The notes under the pieces are model-generated. The model saw nothing but the letters and a program-made list of their open reading frames with translations, searched no databases and had not been told where the DNA came from. A stretch of 44,597 nt of DNA, from NCBI GenBank assembly GCA_009780275.1, contig WRAI01000020.1:1-44597 (forward strand), given 5' to 3'. Every line of letters begins with the position of its first letter. Positions within the stretch are counted from its first letter, which is position 1. This DNA is from Oscillospiraceae bacterium (GTDB taxonomy: Bacteria; Bacillota; Clostridia; Oscillospirales; UBA929). The position numbers and the translations under genes were made by a program. Positions 23,619 to 31,924 of this stretch are shown here, in pieces.

Positions 23619-23646
23619 TTGACAATCGCGCCCGATATGATAAAAT
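23619..23646 (+). promoter_or_regulatory. Promoter of the sugar isomerase gene
   Basis: TTGACA (23619-23624), 16-bp spacer, TAAAAT (23641-23646). Confidence 0.8.
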
Positions 23647-23680
23647 GACGGTAATCAAACTTTATCGGAGGTACATGAAT

Positions 23681-24538
23681 ATGCAGAAATTTCCCATCGG
23701 CGTAATTCTAGATTCGTTCCGCGCCGGATTTCAAGGCGGCATTGAAAAGGCTAAGGCTCTTGGTGTACAAGGATTGCAAATCTATGCCGTGCACGGCGAA
23801 ATCGCACCCGAAAATCTCACGCCGGCCAAAACGGCTGAGTACCGCAAAATGATTGCTGATGCCGGCTTAGTTGTCAGCGCGCTGTGCGGCGACATGGGCG
23901 GCGGATTTACCAAACCGGCTGAAAACCCTGCGAGGATTGAGAAATCCAAGCGCATTATTGACGTTGCGCTGGAAATGGGCACCAATATCGTTACCACGCA
24001 CATTGGCGTTGTACCGCAGGATAAAAATGAAGAGCGGTTCAAAATTTTGCAAGAGGCTTGCAATGAGCTGGGCGAGTACGCGCAGAAACACAACGCCTGG
24101 TTTGCCATTGAGACAGGTCCCGAGACATGCAACACATTGGGCGCATTCCTCGACTCCCTGGACAGCAAGGGCGTCGGCGTAAACTTCGACCCCGCCAACC
24201 TTGTCATGGTCGTGGCTGATGACGTCGTGGCCGGCGTACATCGCTTGAAAGACTATATCGTGCATACCCACGCCAAGGACGGTGTAATGTTCCATCAAGT
24301 TGACGCTCGCGTGACGTATGACAACTTTACACATGAGGGGCTTGCCGAATTAGGTGAGTTGTTCCGCGAAGTGCCGCTGGGTGAGGGCGGTGTTGACTTT
24401 GACGGCTGGATTGGCGCGTTAGATGCCATCGGATACCACGGCTTCTTGACCATTGAGCGCGAAGTCGGCGACACGCCAGAAAAAGACATCGGCTTGGCGG
24501 TAGACTTCCTGCGAACCAAGACGGCTAAATATCAGTAG
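23681..24538 (+). CDS. Sugar phosphate isomerase/epimerase-like TIM barrel
   Basis: A 285-residue AP-endonuclease-2-type (beta/alpha)8 protein of the xylose-isomerase-like group. Landmarks: GVQGLQIYAVHGEI, NIVTTHIGVVP, WFAIETGPE with a metal-ligand Glu, GVGVNFDPANLVM, YIVHTHAKDGV, PLGEGGVDFDGW and FLTIERE. Such proteins usually bind one or two metals and isomerise or epimerise sugars; the substrate is unknown. Of two close ATGs I chose 23681, with GGAGG 9 bases upstream; the other (23675) is only 3 bases from it. It has its own promoter and terminator, so it is monocistronic. Confidence 0.85.
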   Translation: MQKFPIGVILDSFRAGFQGGIEKAKALGVQGLQIYAVHGEIAPENLTPAKTAEYRKMIADAGLVVSALCGDMGGGFTKPAENPARIEKSKRIIDVALEMGTNIVTTHIGVVPQDKNEERFKILQEACNELGEYAQKHNAWFAIETGPETCNTLGAFLDSLDSKGVGVNFDPANLVMVVADDVVAGVHRLKDYIVHTHAKDGVMFHQVDARVTYDNFTHEGLAELGELFREVPLGEGGVDFDGWIGALDAIGYHGFLTIEREVGDTPEKDIGLAVDFLRTKTAKYQ

Positions 24539-24556
24539 GCTGATTCTTAGTGTCAG

Positions 24557-24590
24557 AAAAACCGGGCAGCTTGGCTGTCCGGTTTTGTTT
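24557..24590. terminator. Bidirectional intrinsic terminator
   Basis: AAAACCGG-GCAGC pairs with GCTGT-CCGGTTTT and is followed by more T. The opposite strand also ends in a T-run, so it may serve the converging minus-strand genes. Confidence 0.85.
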
Positions 24591-24601
24591 TGGTTGTCAC
24601 G

Positions 24602-24698
24602 CCTCGTGTACGGCGGCTTTTCGATGATTTTTCGCGGGCTATGTCAGGTCGCGCCCTGACCCGCCCCCTCCAAAATCAATCGGCCGCCTACTCGGCAG
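24602..24698. repeat. Diverged intergenic repeat, copy B
   Basis: Same end motifs as 20639-20726 (CCTCGTGT and CTACTCGGCAG). The rest is G/C-rich and diverged. Confidence 0.4.
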
Positions 24699-24701
24699 CT
24701 C

Positions 24702-25022
24702 TCAGCCCCCGCAGAAAGTGCATCGCTCACCTTCGTAGCGGTTATTGCAGGCCTCGCAACGGTGCAGGATGGTCCGCGGTTTTTTATCGTCGCGACGGTC
24801 ATCTTGCCATTTGAGCATTTCGTACATCTCTTCGAGCCGATATTTGATGTTTTCTTGATCTGCGCGCAGGCCTTCGAGGCGGATAAACAGCGTCAAGGCA
24901 ATCGAGCCGACAGCTAAAGCGAGCAAGAAGCCGAAAACGCTCCGCAGCTCGTATGCCATCCACAGGCAGGCAATAAAGGCGACCAGCCAACTGGCAATGG
25001 TGACGGCTCTGATGTTTTTCAT
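24702..25022 (-). CDS. Small membrane protein with coiled coil and zinc ribbon
   Basis: The 106-residue product has two membrane segments (about residues 7-24 and 29-47), a charged, probably coiled-coil stretch (about 50-82), and a C-terminal zinc ribbon with CEACNNRYEGERCTFCG, that is, two CxxC pairs. It overlaps the upstream gene by 4 bases, and that product has a zinc ribbon at the other end, so the two may act together in the membrane. No function known; no named family recognised. Confidence 0.75.
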   Translation of the reverse strand: MKNIRAVTIASWLVAFIACLWMAYELRSVFGFLLALAVGSIALTLFIRLEGLRADQENIKYRLEEMYEMLKWQDDRRDDKKPRTILHRCEACNNRYEGERCTFCGG

Positions 25023-25624
25023 GATCGTTCCCCTCTTCTGTTTTTGGATGCGCCGATGAAATATAAAATGGGCAGCACAAGACCGAAGGGCATATCAAAA
25101 ATACTCGAAATTGTTATGCGTCCGTGTACGTCCATGAAATATGTACTGCCAAATTCGTCGGCAATGCGCAACGCCACCCAAAGTACAGGCAATGCAATAA
25201 CCAGTGCCATTTCAATGATAACAAAGATTTGCAGCAATCTGGCTTTTAGCACGTTGCGCCAATGGGTTACGGCCATAATGCCCATCAAAAGCATATAGCC
25301 CGCCAAAAGAAACGACACGATATAATAGAAACTCCATATCCCGCGCATGGTTTCGCCGCCGAAATCTTGCAGCCAAACATTCATATCCGCCAACGTCAGC
25401 GGTGCATACATAACCCCGGCTGCGCCGAACACGATGTATAAAATGCCAACGACCAAAAGAAACCACCGTCCCGACGGCTTGCTGTTTGTGATGGCGTGGG
25501 CGTAGCGCGGTTGGGGCTGCCATGTTGATTGTTCGGCCATCGGCGGCGGTGTTGTTTTCGCGCCGCATTTGGCGCAAAATTGCTGTTGCTCTTGCGCGAC
25601 CGTGCCGCAAGTTGTGCAGGTCAT
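25019..25624 (-). CDS. Zinc-ribbon membrane protein
   Basis: A 201-residue protein beginning with a zinc ribbon (CTTCG ... CAKCG, residues 3-21), a Pro/Gln linker, and four predicted membrane segments, among them FLLVVGILYIVFGAAGVMY, IVSFLLAGYMLLMGIMAV and FVIIEMALVIALPVLWVAL. The arrangement is common in Firmicutes proteins annotated only as zinc-ribbon domain-containing. Translationally coupled (ATGA) to the next gene. Role unknown. Confidence 0.78.
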   Translation of the reverse strand: MTCTTCGTVAQEQQQFCAKCGAKTTPPPMAEQSTWQPQPRYAHAITNSKPSGRWFLLVVGILYIVFGAAGVMYAPLTLADMNVWLQDFGGETMRGIWSFYYIVSFLLAGYMLLMGIMAVTHWRNVLKARLLQIFVIIEMALVIALPVLWVALRIADEFGSTYFMDVHGRITISSIFDMPFGLVLPILYFIGASKNRRGERS

Positions 25625-25691
25625 ATTATGTCCTCCTTGTTTTTTCTATATTTCCGGAGCTCATTTTTTTCCGGGCAGCTGTTCGGCTGCT

Positions 25692-26102
25692 CTATTTGTC
25701 CAGCACAATATTATCCGTGCCGTTGCGTTCGAATTCGAGGATATAGTCCGAGATGCGGCGGCTGAGTTCTTCAATATCTTCTTCGTCAAGCGCGGCGGCC
25801 TGCATATCGCGGCGCGCCAGTTCTTCAGCGAGGATTTCGAAGAAGACAACGTTTTCGTAGTCTAAAATCACTTCATGAATACCGCCCTCACAGAATTGCT
25901 GCGACGGAATGCTCTGCCGTCGGAATTTCTCGACCAGCGTCGGCATATCGACAGCAGCGCATTGCTCAAACAGCAACGACTCCACTTCGTCGAACTCGAC
26001 AATGCGGTCGTTGGCATCGCGTGTAGAATTGATGATCCAGTTGCCGACATACGCCAGATCGAGCAGGCGGCGAAATTGCTTGTCGGTCAGTTCCAGTTTC
26101 AT
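25692..26102 (-). CDS. Unknown acidic protein
   Basis: I do not recognise a named family, though I recall similar clostridial proteins. The 136-residue product starts MKLELTDKQFRRLLDLAYVG, continues with NWIINSTR, an acidic DEVESLLFEQC helix, VILDYENVVFFEILAEELARRD, and ends with a second acidic helix. It is probably a soluble, mostly helical protein. ATG 26102 has GAGGTG 6 bases upstream; a longer reading to 26159 lacks one. It is divergent from the divIVA-ileS transcript. A GGGCAGC/GCTGCTC hairpin without a proper T-run follows its stop. Confidence 0.7.
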   Translation of the reverse strand: MKLELTDKQFRRLLDLAYVGNWIINSTRDANDRIVEFDEVESLLFEQCAAVDMPTLVEKFRRQSIPSQQFCEGGIHEVILDYENVVFFEILAEELARRDMQAAALDEEDIEELSRRISDYILEFERNGTDNIVLDK

Positions 26103-26232
26103 TGTTTCACCTCGCGCAAGCGTGCCGCTTGACTCCATTTTCTGAGTGACGTTGAGCAACGTCCTTCAAGTCTGCCCGCTTTTTACTGAATTAATTTAAG
26201 AATATAAGTATTATACACTATCGGCGCAAAAC

Positions 26233-26270
26233 TGGCAAGAGGCAAAACTTCCCCTTGCCAATTTTGGCAA
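26233..26270. promoter_or_regulatory. Cluster of TTGCCA half-sites over the divIVA promoter
   Basis: TGGCAAGAGG (26233-26242) faces CCCCTTGCCA (26251-26260) across 8 bases with one mismatch, and TTGCCAA-TT-TTGGCAA (26255-26270) is a second perfect inverted repeat. Both overlap the -35 box at 26255-26260. Confidence 0.5.
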
Positions 26271-26283
26271 TCCGTGATACAAT
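26255..26283 (+). promoter_or_regulatory. Promoter of divIVA-ileS-lspA-rluD
   Basis: TTGCCA (26255-26260), 17-bp spacer, TACAAT (26278-26283). Confidence 0.75.
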
Positions 26284-26318
26284 GACATCAAACGTCAAAA
26301 GATACAGGAGTGACCACT

Positions 26319-27725
26319 ATGCTGACACCCAATGAAGTGATGAATCAACGGTTCGACAAACAGAAATTCGGCGGCTATTCGCTCGACCAGATCGACGCGT
26401 TTTTGAAGCGTCTGACCGAGGATTATGCCACGCTCTATAAGGACAACACCTTGTTAAAGTCCAAAATGAAGAGTCTCGTCACAACGATTGAGGACTATAA
26501 ACGCGTAGAGGAAGGTATGCGCAAGACCTTGCTCAATTCGCAGAAGATGGCTGATTCACTCATCCAAGAGGCGCGGGTCGAGGCAAAGCGCATTGTTGAG
26601 CAAGCCGGTGCTACCGTCGCGGGCACGACCGGCGACTTGGAAGAACGTGTCCACCGCGAAGAGGCACGTTTGCAGCAAGTTAAGCAGCAGACGGTGGCCT
26701 TCAGCAACGTTATTCGTGAGCTGTTTGCGCGTCAGTTGCAAATGTTAGAGGCTGTACCGTCGCACGTTGACAGTGAAACGCCCATCCCGCATGAGGACAC
26801 CGAGCGCCATCTCTCGGAAGCGGCGCGTGAAATTGAGCAAAATCTAAACGCACAGCTTGACAGCGCGAAAGATACCATGTCCTTTGCCTTTGTGCAAGGC
26901 GGCGGTGAGCCGGTTGCCCAAGATACTGAACTGCTTCCCAACCTGCCGACCAGTTTTCCCTCAGAGACCGTCTTTACGCCGACAGCGTTTGAGCCACCGC
27001 AACAGCCGCAGCCCGCACAGCCCGAACCGCCATTTGTGACCGCTTTTGCGCCACCTGCTGCGTCAACGGCTTCGATGGACGACTTATTCCAATTTGAACC
27101 GGCACCACAAGAGCCGGCGTTCCCGCAAACAACGACATTGCCGCAACAAGACAACACACTGCCATTTGAGCCGGTCCTGCCGGAAACTGTTACTGCGCCG
27201 GATGTGTTTGCACAGCAAGACCCATTTGCGCCGCAGGCCGCAGTGCCTTCGCAGACTCCTGCTGCACAAGAACCGCTGCGATTTGAGCAAGATATGCCGA
27301 CAACCCCGCAGGCAACAACTGCTCCGCAGACCGCGGCTTTTGAACTACCCTCATTTGCGCCGCCGGTAGCGACTGCGCCGCAGGAGCCACTCTTCCCGCC
27401 GGCTTCCCATCCTCAAACGCAGACCCCTACTTTCGATATGCAGCCCCCTACCCCGCAACCGACAGAGACAGAACCATCGCCGGCCGCTAACATCAGTACC
27501 ACGGCATTGCAAGACACCTTGACCCGCTTGCGTCAGATGGACAACAGCGGTTTCCCGAATGCCAACGCGCAGACTAAAGACGCAGAAGAAGTTCTGCAAC
27601 GTCTATTGCACGGCGGTAATGAGGCCATGGCAAAAGGTGTAGAAGACACTACGGCGACCTTGCCCAAGATTGATTTTAATGCGCTGAATTTCGGTAGCAA
27701 TTATAAACCCGGAGACAATTCATAA
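26319..27725 (+). CDS. DivIVA-domain protein with long Pro/Gln-rich C-terminus
   Basis: DivIVA-type proteins bind curved membrane at poles and septa and recruit division or growth factors. The 468-residue product has the membrane-binding N-terminus (LTPNEVMNQRFDKQKFGGY, then SLDQIDAFL) and a coiled coil to about residue 160. From about residue 200 a disordered region follows, made of repeated Pro-Gln-Glu-Pro-Phe units (PQEPAF, PQEPLF). A conserved-looking helix closes it (LQDTLTRLRQM). Much longer than DivIVA of Bacillus (about 160). ATG 26319 has AGGAG 8 bases upstream. Only one base separates its stop from ileS, a common clostridial linkage. Confidence 0.87.
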   Translation: MLTPNEVMNQRFDKQKFGGYSLDQIDAFLKRLTEDYATLYKDNTLLKSKMKSLVTTIEDYKRVEEGMRKTLLNSQKMADSLIQEARVEAKRIVEQAGATVAGTTGDLEERVHREEARLQQVKQQTVAFSNVIRELFARQLQMLEAVPSHVDSETPIPHEDTERHLSEAAREIEQNLNAQLDSAKDTMSFAFVQGGGEPVAQDTELLPNLPTSFPSETVFTPTAFEPPQQPQPAQPEPPFVTAFAPPAASTASMDDLFQFEPAPQEPAFPQTTTLPQQDNTLPFEPVLPETVTAPDVFAQQDPFAPQAAVPSQTPAAQEPLRFEQDMPTTPQATTAPQTAAFELPSFAPPVATAPQEPLFPPASHPQTQTPTFDMQPPTPQPTETEPSPAANISTTALQDTLTRLRQMDNSGFPNANAQTKDAEEVLQRLLHGGNEAMAKGVEDTTATLPKIDFNALNFGSNYKPGDNS

Positions 27726-27726
27726 A

Positions 27727-30459
27727 ATGGACTATAATGTAACTGTAAATTTACCTAAAACCGACTTCCCGATGCGAGCCGGTTTGCCGCAGCGTGAGCC
27801 TAAGATGTTGGCCGATTGGGGCGATGTCTACGGACAATTGATGGCACGCAATGCCAATGCACCCAACGGAAAATATATCATGCACGACGGCCCGCCGTTC
27901 TCCAACGGCGACATCCATGCCGGGCACGCGCTGAATAAAATCCTCAAAGATTTTATTGTACGTTACCGCAATATGACAGGCTTTCAGGCACCCAATACGC
28001 CGGGTTGGGACAACCACGGTCTGCCGATCGAAAGTGCCATCATCAAAAAGCAAAAACTCAACGCCGAGACACTCTCTCCGGTGGCGTTTCGCGAGGCTTG
28101 TCATGCTTTTGCGCAGGACTATGTCAACCGTCAACGTGACAGTTTTATCCGTCTCGGTGCACTCGGCGACTGGGATAATCCCTATTTGACCATGGCACCT
28201 GCCTTTGAGGCGCGCGAGGTTGAAGTCTTCGGCGCAATGGCAGAAAAGGGTTGTTTGTACAAGGCATTGAAGCCGGTGTATTGGTGTGTGAAGGACCGCA
28301 CGGCACTGGCTGAGGCTGAAATTGAATATCAAGAAGAGGACTGTGAGTCGGTTTATGTTAAATTTGCCGTCAAAGACGGCAAAGGGATTATTAACGACGC
28401 ATACTTTGTCATTTGGACGACAACGGCATGGACGCTGCCGGGCAATATGGCGGTCTGCTTGCATCCGCGCGCCGATTATGTGTTGGTAGAGGCCGGCGAC
28501 GAGAAATATATTTTGGCCGAGGCGTTGGTCGAAGCTGTTTCTAAGATTGCCAATTGGGATTGCTATACTGTGTCACAGCATTTTAAGGGCAACGAGTTGG
28601 AACATATTGTCTTGCAGCATCCGTTTTTAGATCGCGACAGCTTGGTCATCATGGGCGAGCACGTTACCACGGAGAGTGGTACGGGCTGCGTACACACGGC
28701 GCCGGGGCACGGTGTCGATGACTTTAATGTCTGTCAGAGCTATGGTCTTGAAACCATTGTGCCTGTTACCGACAAAGGTATTATGACTCAAGAGGCCGGG
28801 CCGTTTGCGGGGCAGTATTACACCAAGGCGGCGAAGAATATCATCCAAGCCTTGCGTGACGACGGCACATTGCTCGTCAGCGATGTTATCCGCCACACCT
28901 ATCCGCACTGCTGGCGGTGCGGCGATCCGATTATTTTCCGCGCCACCGAGCAGTGGTTTGTCAGCATTGACGCCATTCGTGACGCGGCGTGTGGGGCTGT
29001 TGACGCTGTAGCGTGGCTGCCGGCGTGGGGCAAAGAGCGCATGAATGCCATGATTGTCGAGCGCAACGACTGGTGCATTTCGCGCCAACGTAACTGGGGT
29101 TTGCCGATTCCTGCATTTTTATGTAACGACTGTCCCGGCTATTTGGTCACGCCGGAAAGCATCGCCAAAATAAGCGATATTTTTAAGCGAGAGAGCAGCA
29201 ATGCTTGGTTTGCCCGCGATGTCGCCGAGCTGTTGCCCGAAAAGGCAGTTTGTCCACTGTGCGGCGGCAACAATTTGCGCAAAGAGACCGATACGCTGGA
29301 CGGTTGGTTTGACTCGGGCTGTACGCATGCTCATGTGTTAGAGGCGTTTCCGCATATGCGGCGCCCCGCTGATTTATACATTGAGGGCAATGACCAGTTC
29401 CGCGGCTGGTTCCAAAGTTCGCTCTTGACCTCAATTGCGGCGTACGGTAACGCGCCTTACAAAACAGTTGTTACTTGCGGCATGGTTGTTGACGGCGACG
29501 GCAAAAAGATGAGCAAAAGCTTGGGCAACGGCATTGATCCGATTGACGTTTGCAATGAGTTCGGTGCCGATGTGCTGCGACTATGGTTTGCGTCTTGTGA
29601 TTATCACAACGATGTGCGCTTTTCTAAAGATTTGATCAAGCAGACGGCAGAGAATTACAAGAAGATCCGCAACACGGCGCGTTTTATTTTAGGCGTATTG
29701 AGCGATTTTGAGCCGAATACGATGGCTGTGCAATTAGAGGAGATGTTACCGCTTGACAAATACATTCTCTCACGCTTGAACAAACTGATTGAGAAAGTGC
29801 TGTTAGGTTACGAAAGTTTTGATTTCCATGCCGTTTCGTATGCTTTGCACAACTTTTGCGTAACTGAGATGTCGAACTTCTATCTTGATGTGCAAAAAGA
29901 TACCCTCTATTGCGGCGCAAAGGCCGAATTGCCCCGCCGCAGTGCGCAAACAGCGTTGCATATTATCTTAGGTGCGCTTGTACGGTTGATGGCACCGATT
30001 TTGTGCTTTACATCGGAAGAAATTTGGCAGGCTATGCCGCATAGCAAAGACGATGCCGAGATGGCATTGTTTGCCGGTATGCCACAAGCCAGTCCGCTGT
30101 CGAGCTTGGGTAGCGAAATGGCAAACGCTTTTGAAGTGCTGCTTGCCAAACGCGATGAGGTCAATAAGGCACTCGAAGAAGCGCGCGCAGCAGGCGGAAT
30201 CGGCAAATCGTTAGAGGCTTCTGTTTCCGTTGCTGAAGGTGCCGAAATTTTGACAATTCTTCGAAAATGGCAGGATTTATTGCCGAATTTATTCATTGTT
30301 TCGAACGTTACACTTTCTGAGGGTGAACCTATTATCACTGTCAAGCCTGCGGAAGGCGAAAAATGCACGCGTTGCTGGATACAGAGCGCATCAGTCGGTC
30401 GCAACGCCGCGCATCCCGAGCTCTGCGCTCGTTGTGCTGAGGTTGTCAGCACGTTATGA
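27727..30459 (+). CDS. ileS: Isoleucyl-tRNA synthetase
   Basis: Charges tRNA-Ile. The 910-residue class I synthetase shows the HIGH-type motif in DGPPFSNGDIHAGHALNK, a large CP1 editing domain (residues about 190-400; WTTTAWTLPGN, TESGTGCVHTAPGHGVDD), a CxxC pair in YPHCWRCGDP, KMSKS in GKKMSKSLGNG, an anticodon-binding helical domain, and a C-terminal zinc ribbon CTRCW ... CARC. No T-box is seen directly before it because it lies inside a divIVA-led transcript. The stop overlaps the lspA start. Confidence 0.97.
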   Translation: MDYNVTVNLPKTDFPMRAGLPQREPKMLADWGDVYGQLMARNANAPNGKYIMHDGPPFSNGDIHAGHALNKILKDFIVRYRNMTGFQAPNTPGWDNHGLPIESAIIKKQKLNAETLSPVAFREACHAFAQDYVNRQRDSFIRLGALGDWDNPYLTMAPAFEAREVEVFGAMAEKGCLYKALKPVYWCVKDRTALAEAEIEYQEEDCESVYVKFAVKDGKGIINDAYFVIWTTTAWTLPGNMAVCLHPRADYVLVEAGDEKYILAEALVEAVSKIANWDCYTVSQHFKGNELEHIVLQHPFLDRDSLVIMGEHVTTESGTGCVHTAPGHGVDDFNVCQSYGLETIVPVTDKGIMTQEAGPFAGQYYTKAAKNIIQALRDDGTLLVSDVIRHTYPHCWRCGDPIIFRATEQWFVSIDAIRDAACGAVDAVAWLPAWGKERMNAMIVERNDWCISRQRNWGLPIPAFLCNDCPGYLVTPESIAKISDIFKRESSNAWFARDVAELLPEKAVCPLCGGNNLRKETDTLDGWFDSGCTHAHVLEAFPHMRRPADLYIEGNDQFRGWFQSSLLTSIAAYGNAPYKTVVTCGMVVDGDGKKMSKSLGNGIDPIDVCNEFGADVLRLWFASCDYHNDVRFSKDLIKQTAENYKKIRNTARFILGVLSDFEPNTMAVQLEEMLPLDKYILSRLNKLIEKVLLGYESFDFHAVSYALHNFCVTEMSNFYLDVQKDTLYCGAKAELPRRSAQTALHIILGALVRLMAPILCFTSEEIWQAMPHSKDDAEMALFAGMPQASPLSSLGSEMANAFEVLLAKRDEVNKALEEARAAGGIGKSLEASVSVAEGAEILTILRKWQDLLPNLFIVSNVTLSEGEPIITVKPAEGEKCTRCWIQSASVGRNAAHPELCARCAEVVSTL

Positions 30460-30947
30460 GCAAAAAGCTGACGTTGCACGGCTTGCAGTTGCTGGTGTTT
30501 GCTGCGTTGCTTGCTGTTGACCAGTACACCAAATGGCTGGTGCTTGCCGCTGAGCGGCGCGGGGCGGCGATGCCCTTTTGGTCGCTTGGTGGTGTACTTG
30601 ATATTATTGTCACACGCAATCACGGCGCGGCATTTGGTATGTTGCAAGGCGGCGGTATTTTCTTTCTCATTATTGCAATCATTGCCGCGGCCGTCATTGG
30701 CTTTATTCTTGGCAAAGGCTACGTCAAAAATCCGTGGGGCGTATGGGGCATGATCTTGATTGCCGCGGGCGCGCTGGGCAACGCTGTTGACCGCATTCTG
30801 CACGGCTATGTTGTCGATATGGTACGTCTGCTGTTTATCAACTTTGCCATCTTCAATGCCGCTGATGTTTTTATTTCGGCCGGCGCAGGCATGATGTTTA
30901 TTTATCTGTTCTTCTACTATGAAAAAGAGCGCGGCAAAAAGACTTGA
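30456..30947 (+). CDS. lspA: Signal peptidase II (lipoprotein signal peptidase)
   Basis: LspA cuts the signal peptide from prolipoproteins in the membrane; several lipoproteins in this window (PstS, the 34589 product) would be substrates. The 163-residue protein has four membrane segments and the conserved blocks VDQYTKW, RNHGAAFGML, AGALGNAVDRI and VVDMV ... FNAADVFI, in which two Asp form the active site. It overlaps ileS by 4 bases and rluD by 29. Confidence 0.96.
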   Translation: MSKKLTLHGLQLLVFAALLAVDQYTKWLVLAAERRGAAMPFWSLGGVLDIIVTRNHGAAFGMLQGGGIFFLIIAIIAAAVIGFILGKGYVKNPWGVWGMILIAAGALGNAVDRILHGYVVDMVRLLFINFAIFNAADVFISAGAGMMFIYLFFYYEKERGKKT

Positions 30948-31827
30948 TGTACAAGAAGCCGACGTCGGGCTTCGGCTCGACGTCTTTTTGGCGCAGGCAT
31001 TGGCAACCAGCCGCAGCGCGGCGGCGCGGCTGATCGACGGCGGCGATGTTGTCAACTTGCGCGGCCACGCTTGTAAGGCGGCGCAAAAAGTCGAGCTTGG
31101 CGGACAATATGACATTACATTGCCTGCGCCGACGCCGGCAACAGCTGTGGCGCAAGATATTACATTAGATATTGTCTACGAGGACGATAGCTTGCTTGTC
31201 ATCAACAAGCCTCGAGGCATGGTGGTGCACCCCGCTCCCGGCCATCCTGACGGCACATTGGTCAACGCTTTGCTGCACCATTGCGGCGAGAGTTTAACGG
31301 GTGTTGGCGGTGTGGTGCGGCCGGGCATTGTGCATCGATTGGATAAGGATACATCGGGACTGATGTTGGTTGCCAAGACACAGGCAGCCCACGAGGCGTT
31401 GTCGGCGGCATTGAAGGCGCGGCAAGTCACGCGCATTTATCACGCACTTGTTGTTGGCAATCTTAAAAACGATTGCGGCACAATTGACGCGCCTTTAGGG
31501 CGGCATCCCGTCAAGCGCAAGCAGCAAGCTGTTGTATTGAGCGGGCGGGCGGCTGTTACGCATTATTGCGTCATCATGCGCTATCCCAAGCATACACTGG
31601 TGCAGTGCCAACTTGAAACAGGGCGTACACACCAAATCCGCGTACATATGGCACATATTGGCCACCCCATCGTGGGCGATCCGCTGTATGGTTCTGGAAA
31701 ATTGGGCAAAGACAGCCAAATACTGCATGCTGCCGAGCTGCGATTTGCACACCCCGTCAACGGCGAGGCGATGGGGTTTAAGGCAGAGTTGCCCGAATAT
31801 TTCCAAAAGGCATTGCGCGGACTTTAA
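30919..31827 (+). CDS. RluA-family 23S rRNA pseudouridine synthase (RluD-like)
   Basis: A 302-residue enzyme with an N-terminal S4 RNA-binding domain (about residues 15-70, RLDVFLAQALATSRSAAARL) and a catalytic domain with the signature HRLDKDTSGLMLVAKT, whose Asp is catalytic, followed by GRTHQIRVHMAHIGHPIVG. In Firmicutes the gene after lspA is usually the YlyB/RluD-type synthase. The target uridine cannot be fixed from sequence. The start lies within lspA, implying coupling. Confidence 0.92.
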   Translation: MKKSAAKRLDVQEADVGLRLDVFLAQALATSRSAAARLIDGGDVVNLRGHACKAAQKVELGGQYDITLPAPTPATAVAQDITLDIVYEDDSLLVINKPRGMVVHPAPGHPDGTLVNALLHHCGESLTGVGGVVRPGIVHRLDKDTSGLMLVAKTQAAHEALSAALKARQVTRIYHALVVGNLKNDCGTIDAPLGRHPVKRKQQAVVLSGRAAVTHYCVIMRYPKHTLVQCQLETGRTHQIRVHMAHIGHPIVGDPLYGSGKLGKDSQILHAAELRFAHPVNGEAMGFKAELPEYFQKALRGL

Positions 31828-31828
31828 C

Positions 31829-31857
31829 TTGACTTTTTCCGTGTCATGTGGTATAAT
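31829..31857 (+). promoter_or_regulatory. Promoter of the penicillin-binding protein gene
   Basis: TTGACT (31829-31834), 17-bp spacer, TATAAT (31852-31857). It starts 2 bases after the rluD-like stop. An AAAGGAGG ribosome binding site precedes ATG 31925. Confidence 0.9.
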
Positions 31858-31924
31858 ATATCCATGTGCGGGTGTGTATGCAGGCGCCTGTTATCTATTG
31901 TGACTTGACACAAAGGAGGCTTAT

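Noticed and set aside
25672-25693. GGGCAGC/GCTGCTC hairpin after the 25692-26102 gene as a terminator
   Set aside because: On the gene's strand it is followed by GGAAAAAAA rather than T, so it is not a normal terminator.
26732-27165. Minus-strand frames opposite the DivIVA-like Pro-rich region
   Set aside because: They reflect the repetitive codons of the Pro/Gln-rich region read backwards.
27751-28464. A 237-codon minus-strand frame opposite ileS
   Set aside because: No start signal or domain; antisense of a well-supported synthetase.
29907-31115. A 402-codon open frame on the minus strand
   Set aside because: It lies opposite ileS, lspA and rluD, has low-complexity Ser/Ala/Arg composition and no recognisable domain; a shadow of real genes.
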